64,000 nucleotides of DNA from Halonotius sp046719765 (GTDB taxonomy: Archaea > Halobacteriota > Halobacteria > Halobacteriales > Haloferacaceae). Shown here in pieces: positions 60,207 to 64,000 of the stretch; positions within the stretch are counted from its first letter, which is position 1, and every line of letters starts with the position of its first letter. Under the pieces are notes generated by a model. That model saw only the letters and a list, made by a program, of their open reading frames with translations. It was not told the DNA's origin and did not search any database. The translations under genes and the position numbers were made by a program. Location: assembly GCF_046719765.1 (NCBI RefSeq), contig NZ_JABEBY010000007.1, positions 1 to 64,000 on the forward strand. Reading direction: 5' to 3'.

Positions 60207-60222
60207 TATGTTGTATTCCCTC

Positions 60223-60474
60223 ATGTCCTCCGAGGCCGAACCACGCGCCCGAAAACTACCGACCGAGTCGTACAACCAAGTGCTGGCTGCGTTTTTTCAC
60301 GCCGCACAACAGCAAGCGGCGGGCACAGAGAGACCTATATCCAAGAGCAGCCTGACAACCAACCGCATCGCACGACTGGAACGACTGGCAGACATCACGC
60401 TGGCAACCACACTGAAGACAGAGTCGGCTGATGTGCTGTTTCGTGACCAGATCACTGCTGTGGAGGATCGATGA
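60223..60474 (+). CDS. Hypothetical protein, first gene of the regulator-adjacent operon (83 aa)
   Basis: The protein starts MSSEAEPRARKLPTESYNQV and is largely helical (LAAFFHAAQQQ; IARLERLADITLATTLK). No family is recognised. Its last four bases overlap the next gene (ATGA). It is probably translated with the two downstream proteins. Confidence 0.55.
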   Translation: MSSEAEPRARKLPTESYNQVLAAFFHAAQQQAAGTERPISKSSLTTNRIARLERLADITLATTLKTESADVLFRDQITAVEDR

Positions 60475-60950
60475 GCCGATCCGATACATCTCCCGGGGCA
60501 GCACCACCGTCCACTGACGCGATTCCGTTCGACGATGTTGCACCGGCAACGATCCGTGTTCTTGCCGACTGTGGGGTGCTCTCTGATGAGCCCGATGGGG
60601 CAGAGTTCTGTCCAGACTCAGCCTTCAAATTACTTGCCCATCCGGGTCGCCGAATCGTAATCACACATCTACTGTCTGCTGGCCCGACCGTGACACTCAG
60701 TCAGCTGCTCGATTACGTCTTCTCACAGTCAGATACGGGCTCCGAATCGAAAGCAACCCGTCAAGAGGTCACCCAGGCGTTTACCAACAGACATCTGCCG
60801 AAACTTGATGCTGAGGGCTACATCTCCTATGATCTCGAACACCAGCAAATAACGGCAACTGCAAAGACTGCCAATATGAAGCCGTACCTCGCTGTGGCGG
60901 TACTACAAGAACGAACCACCAACTCCGGGCAGGAGGCGTCTGATCAATGA
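60471..60950 (+). CDS. Haloarchaeal winged-helix-like protein (DUF7344-type), 159 aa
   Basis: The segment FKLLAHPGRRIVITHLLSAG, followed by TVTLSQLLDYVFS and LDAEGYISYDLEHQQITA, has the look of a winged-helix DNA-binding domain of the haloarchaeal DUF7344 kind. The N-terminus has no signal peptide. It overlaps genes on both sides by four bases, so the three proteins are made together and may form a complex or cascade. Confidence 0.55.
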   Translation: MSRSDTSPGAAPPSTDAIPFDDVAPATIRVLADCGVLSDEPDGAEFCPDSAFKLLAHPGRRIVITHLLSAGPTVTLSQLLDYVFSQSDTGSESKATRQEVTQAFTNRHLPKLDAEGYISYDLEHQQITATAKTANMKPYLAVAVLQERTTNSGQEASDQ

Positions 60951-61279
60951 ATACATCGCTTAAGCATCTTTCTGCATTTCAGCGCGATATACTCTACGTT
61001 GTGGCGGATCTTGATACGCCCTATGGGTTGGCGATAAAACGCGGCCTTGAGGAGTATTACGACGAGGACGTCAACACTGGCCGGGTCTACCAGAATCTCA
61101 ACAGATTGGTTGATATGGAGTACATCGAAAAATCAGAGATCGACAAACGAACAAATACTTATACACTAACACAAATGGCAGTGATTGCGATGAAAAACCG
61201 TCACTATTGGCAACGGACACAGGCCAAAAGACGAATTCAGATAGAGGCACTCCAAGCCGACAGCCGACTCCAGCAGTAA
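60947..61279 (+). CDS. PadR-like winged-helix regulator, 110 aa
   Basis: The protein reads LKHLSAFQRDILYVVADLDT, then YGLAIKRGLEEYYDEDVNTG, RVYQNLNRLVDMEYIEKSEI and YTLTQMAVIAM. This fits the PadR-type winged helix, in which Y-Q-N-L-N-R-L lies in the recognition helix region. Its own target is unknown. The C-terminal helix (RIQIEALQADSRL) could dimerise. It is the last gene of the operon and convergent with a MATE gene. Confidence 0.7.
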   Translation: MNTSLKHLSAFQRDILYVVADLDTPYGLAIKRGLEEYYDEDVNTGRVYQNLNRLVDMEYIEKSEIDKRTNTYTLTQMAVIAMKNRHYWQRTQAKRRIQIEALQADSRLQQ

Positions 61280-61340
61280 TATGGTTTCGACTGATTTGAC
61301 TCTGTGTAGTTTAATCGTATTAATTAGCTAGCTTCACACA

Positions 61341-62759
61341 TCAAGATTCTGCTTCCGGCCGATAGTCACGACTCACCGCCCGCCACTTCCCAGTTCGGAA
61401 CCGCCACAGCGTCACCGCCGCCGGCACTCCCGTTTCAAGCACCAACGCGACGTACAGCGCCGTCTCGCCGAGTGCCGTCACCGTCCCAAGATACGCCACT
61501 GGCAGCGTGAATACGTAGAGGCCGACCAACGAGGCATAAAACGGGATCCGCGTATCGCCAGCCCCACGGAGCGCGCCCGTCGCCGAGCCATCGATGCCCA
61601 TGGCGACGAGGCTGACCGCCGAGACAGCGATGAACGTCGCCGACAACGCGACTGCCGCCGGCTCATCGACAAAGAGGGTCGCTGTCGGCTCGGCAAGCAG
61701 GATGACGCCCGCGGCGACGAACAGGTGGATGACGGCGGCGAGCGTGATGATCTGGGTGCCGTAGGCCGTCGCCTCACCCTCCTCGCCCGCACCCAGTTCC
61801 TGCCCGACGAGCGTACTGGAGGCGATTGACAGCCCCCAGCTCGTGCTGTTGGCGATGTTTCGCACCCGGCGGCCGACTTCGAGGGCGGCCACCGTCGCCG
61901 AGCCGAAACTCGCGGTGATCGCCAGCAGCGGGAAGGTGGCAAGCCCCTGGGAGACCCGGCGGGCGATCAGCGGCGTCGACACCCGGAGCAGCTGCGTCAA
62001 GAGCTCCCGATCGAACTGCGGGCCGCCCAGTGAGAGCGCGACGGGGCTGGCACCGCGGCCGAAGTACTCGCGGCCGAACATGCCCCACGAGAAGATCAGT
62101 GTCACCACCCCTGTCGCCACCGCGGTACCGACCGCCGCGCCGGCGACGCCCCAGCCGAACCCGAAGATCAGCGTGCCGCTGAGCGCGACGTTCAACACCG
62201 CGCCGCCGGCCCGCACCACCATCGGAGTAAAGGTGTCGCTAACGCCGGCGTAGGTGCGGCTGGCGATCATGTTCAGAAACTCGAAGGCGAGTGCGGGTGC
62301 GACGATCCCGAGGTAGGTGGTGCCGTAGCCGACCGCCGCAGCGTCGTCGCTCAGGAGCGCGATCAGCGGGTCAGCGAAGGCGACGAAGCCGGCGACCACG
62401 GGCACCGCCAACGCGAGGGCGACCCAGACGCTCTGTTTGACCAACAGCGCGGCCCGGGCGGACTCACCGCCGCCGTAGTTCTGGGAGACCAGCCCGACCG
62501 TCCCGCCTGCGAGGCCGATGGCGACGAACTTCCCAACCGTCCAGTACGCGCCGGCGAAGGCCAGCCCCGCGACCGCTGGCGCGCCCAACACCGATCCGAC
62601 CATCGCAAGGTCGGCGGTCTGTTTCGACATGATGGCGAAGCCGGTGATCACCCGCGGCCAGGCGAGATCGACCGTCGCCGTCAAACGGTCGCGCTCGATG
62701 ATCCCCAGCCGGGCCAACAGCGCGGCGAGAACGGCAACCGGGCGGGCGGGATCGACCAT
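61341..62759 (-). CDS. MATE family efflux transporter
   Basis: The 472-residue protein has twelve membrane segments in two bundles, with the MATE features ITGFAIMSKQTADLAMVGSV, GGTVGLVSQNYGGGESARAA and VGQELGAGEEGEATAYG. It exports cationic drugs or metabolites with Na+ or H+. No regulator is obviously linked, although the PadR-like gene is convergent. Confidence 0.92.
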   Translation of the reverse strand: MVDPARPVAVLAALLARLGIIERDRLTATVDLAWPRVITGFAIMSKQTADLAMVGSVLGAPAVAGLAFAGAYWTVGKFVAIGLAGGTVGLVSQNYGGGESARAALLVKQSVWVALALAVPVVAGFVAFADPLIALLSDDAAAVGYGTTYLGIVAPALAFEFLNMIASRTYAGVSDTFTPMVVRAGGAVLNVALSGTLIFGFGWGVAGAAVGTAVATGVVTLIFSWGMFGREYFGRGASPVALSLGGPQFDRELLTQLLRVSTPLIARRVSQGLATFPLLAITASFGSATVAALEVGRRVRNIANSTSWGLSIASSTLVGQELGAGEEGEATAYGTQIITLAAVIHLFVAAGVILLAEPTATLFVDEPAAVALSATFIAVSAVSLVAMGIDGSATGALRGAGDTRIPFYASLVGLYVFTLPVAYLGTVTALGETALYVALVLETGVPAAVTLWRFRTGKWRAVSRDYRPEAES

Positions 62760-62820
62760 TCGGTCGGGCTTGGTGAGCGGCGGGTTTGCGTCTATTGCTT
62801 CGGCGGCGATGAGACGGTCG

Positions 62821-62845
62821 GGTAATCGTAAGTCGCTTACCGATC
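62821..62845 (+). promoter_or_regulatory. Near-palindrome upstream of thiE
   Basis: GTAATCGTAAG and CTTACCGATCAC are almost complementary around a three-base centre, ending about 18 nt before the thiE ATG. It may be an operator for a thiamine regulator; haloarchaeal thi genes are known to be controlled by the ThiR protein. Confidence 0.35.
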
Positions 62846-62862
62846 ACACGGTAATCACACCC

Positions 62863-63531
62863 ATGACTCCCGATCAGTGGCGCACCTACCTCGTCACACA
62901 GCAGTCGCTTTCTGCGGGCCGATCGACGGAAACCATCGTCGAGGCGGCTATCGAGGGCGGCATCGACGCCGTCCAACTCCGCGAAAAAGACACCTCGGCC
63001 CAACACCGGATCGAACTCGGCGAGCGACTCCGCGAGCTGACGAGCGATGCCGGCGTCGACCTCATCGTCAACGACCGGATCGACATCGCCTACGCGGTCG
63101 GTGCCGACGGCGTCCACCTCGGCCAATCCGACCCATCGGTGTCGACGGCCCGGGAGATCCTCGGCCCGGAGGCGACGATCGGCGTCTCGGTGTCGACGGT
63201 CTCGGAGGCCCGGCTGGCGGCGATCAGCGGCGCGGACTATCTCGGCGTCGGCGCGGTCTACGGCACCGACTCGAAGCCAGACGCCGAGACAGCCGACGAC
63301 GGCCTCGGCGTCGACCAGCTCGCCAAGATCGTCGAGGCGGTGACGATCCCGGTCGTTGCCATCGGCGGGATCACCCCCGAGAACGCGAGCGGCCCGATCC
63401 AAGCCGGCGCGACGAGCGTCGCGGTCATCAGCGCGATCACCGCCGCCGACGATCCGGCGGCTGCCACGCGCGCGCTGCGCGAAGCGGTCGACACCTCGGT
63501 CGAAAACGCAGAGGTGGCTGCCGATGACTGA
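62863..63531 (+). CDS. thiE: Thiamine-phosphate synthase
   Basis: It couples hydroxymethylpyrimidine diphosphate with thiazole phosphate. Family elements visible are AIEGGIDAVQLREKDTSAQH, LIVNDRIDIAYAVGADGVHL, GVSVSTVSEARLAAISGADY, GVGAVYGTDSKPDAETADD and AIGGITPENASGPIQAGAT. The ATG at 62863 (MTPDQWRTYLVTQQS) gives the usual 222 aa. It overlaps thiM by eight bases, so the two are coupled. Confidence 0.95.
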   Translation: MTPDQWRTYLVTQQSLSAGRSTETIVEAAIEGGIDAVQLREKDTSAQHRIELGERLRELTSDAGVDLIVNDRIDIAYAVGADGVHLGQSDPSVSTAREILGPEATIGVSVSTVSEARLAAISGADYLGVGAVYGTDSKPDAETADDGLGVDQLAKIVEAVTIPVVAIGGITPENASGPIQAGATSVAVISAITAADDPAAATRALREAVDTSVENAEVAADD

Positions 63532-64000
63532 CGTGTCGCCGGACGCCCTCGCCGAGTCGCTGTCGACGCTGCGGGCAACCGAGCCGCTGATCCAACACCT
63601 CACCAACCGGGTGACGATCAACGATGTGGCCAACAGCACCCTCCATTGGGGCGCGCTGCCGGTGATGGCCGACGGGCCGAACGACGGCCCGGAGATGGCC
63701 CACGGCGCGAGCGCGGTGCTGCTCAACACGGGCCAGGTCAACGACTCGCTGAGCGAAGCGATCTACGAGACCGGACTCGCGGCCAACGAACTCGGCGTCC
63801 CGGTTGTGCTCGACCCGGTTGGGATGGGGTCGACGCCGACGCGCAACGAACTCGTTGAGCGACTGCTCGCCGACGTTGAGTTCGCGGCGATCAAGGGCAA
63901 CTACGGTGAGATCACCGCCCTCGCCGGCGCGGAAGCCGAGGTGCGCGGCGTCGAATCCGTCGGCGAGTACGACGAGATCGAACAGACGGCACAGGCGGTC
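63524..64000 (+). CDS. thiM: Hydroxyethylthiazole kinase, 3' end beyond window
   Basis: The start MTDVSPDALAESLSTLRATE is followed by LIQHLTNRVTINDVANSTLH, a HWGALPVMADGPNDGPEMAH stretch, VLDPVGMGSTPTRNE and IKGNYGEITALAGAEAEVRG. These match ThiM, which phosphorylates the thiazole alcohol. The reading frame is open to the last base of the window, so only the first 159 codons are seen. It overlaps thiE by eight bases. Confidence 0.93.
   Translation, partial: MTDVSPDALAESLSTLRATEPLIQHLTNRVTINDVANSTLHWGALPVMADGPNDGPEMAHGASAVLLNTGQVNDSLSEAIYETGLAANELGVPVVLDPVGMGSTPTRNELVERLLADVEFAAIKGNYGEITALAGAEAEVRGVESVGEYDEIEQTAQAV

Noticed and set aside
62821..62862. TPP riboswitch before thiE
   Set aside because: The space of about 40 bases is too short for the conserved TPP aptamer, and no matching conserved segments are visible.

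Overview
The window is from a haloarchaeon (class Halobacteria). Its proteins are very acidic and its base composition is GC-rich. Many genes lack Shine-Dalgarno sites and have TATA-like boxes about 25 nt before the start codon. It carries archaeal information-processing genes (PCNA, TFB, aIF5B, NOB1) and haloarchaeal signatures (archaellin with a class III signal peptide, Tat lipoproteins, a bacterio-opsin-activator-type HTH regulator, a soluble halobacterial transducer). I do not name a genus. One assembly gap (Ns) lies inside a 26-bp tandem repeat in front of uvrC.

Layout. 1-2.1 kb: a lower-GC accessory patch of three unrecognised genes, the first cut by the window edge and apparently frameshifted. 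2.2-7.5 kb: DUF433 protein, DUF502 membrane protein, SPFH protein, 2H phosphoesterase, cytochrome P450 and small proteins. 7.5-13.7 kb: soluble transducer, repeat array with gap, uvrC, a RecA-fold-like protein without a P-loop, a SIMPL lipoprotein and small conserved genes. 13.7-20.3 kb: cyclase-family hydrolase, a RelE/RHH toxin-antitoxin pair, pgi, CPBP protease, nob1-PRC barrel, APC permease with a convergent universal stress protein. 20.4-25.4 kb: infB, a tiny archaellin-like ORF facing a full archaellin gene, paired hairpins upstream of it, nitroreductase and PiT phosphate permease. 25.4-32.6 kb: a repeat-rich coiled-coil membrane protein, two phosphohexomutases flanking pcn, HPr and enzyme I of the PTS, and tRNA-Ser(GGA) with a duplicated 3' end.

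32.6-39.9 kb: RidA, PQQ-type beta-propeller lipoprotein, ilvA, gamma-glutamylcyclotransferase, Nudix, tfb and gatC-gatA. 40.0-44.7 kb: a ComB-family enzyme and an ECF-type transporter (S-like membrane protein, fused double ATPase, T protein) of unknown substrate. 44.9-51.5 kb: a complete phosphate uptake operon, pstS-pstC-pstA-pstB-phoU plus an AbrB-PhoU fusion, joined by ATGA/GTGA-type overlaps. 51.5-55.3 kb: a haloarchaeal coiled-coil protein, small membrane proteins, a truncated VapC and a DUF4097 lipoprotein. 55.6-61.3 kb: a 1,485-residue multi-PAS/GAF HTH regulator followed by a three-gene overlapping operon containing two winged-helix proteins. 61.3-64.0 kb: a MATE exporter and thiE-thiM, with thiM running off the window.

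Most of the window is ordinary chromosomal housekeeping. The least explained parts are the 5' three-gene patch, the archaellin-like mini-ORF with the twin hairpins, the duplicated pcn promoter with its insert, the ComB/ECF cluster, and the large regulator with its downstream operon.
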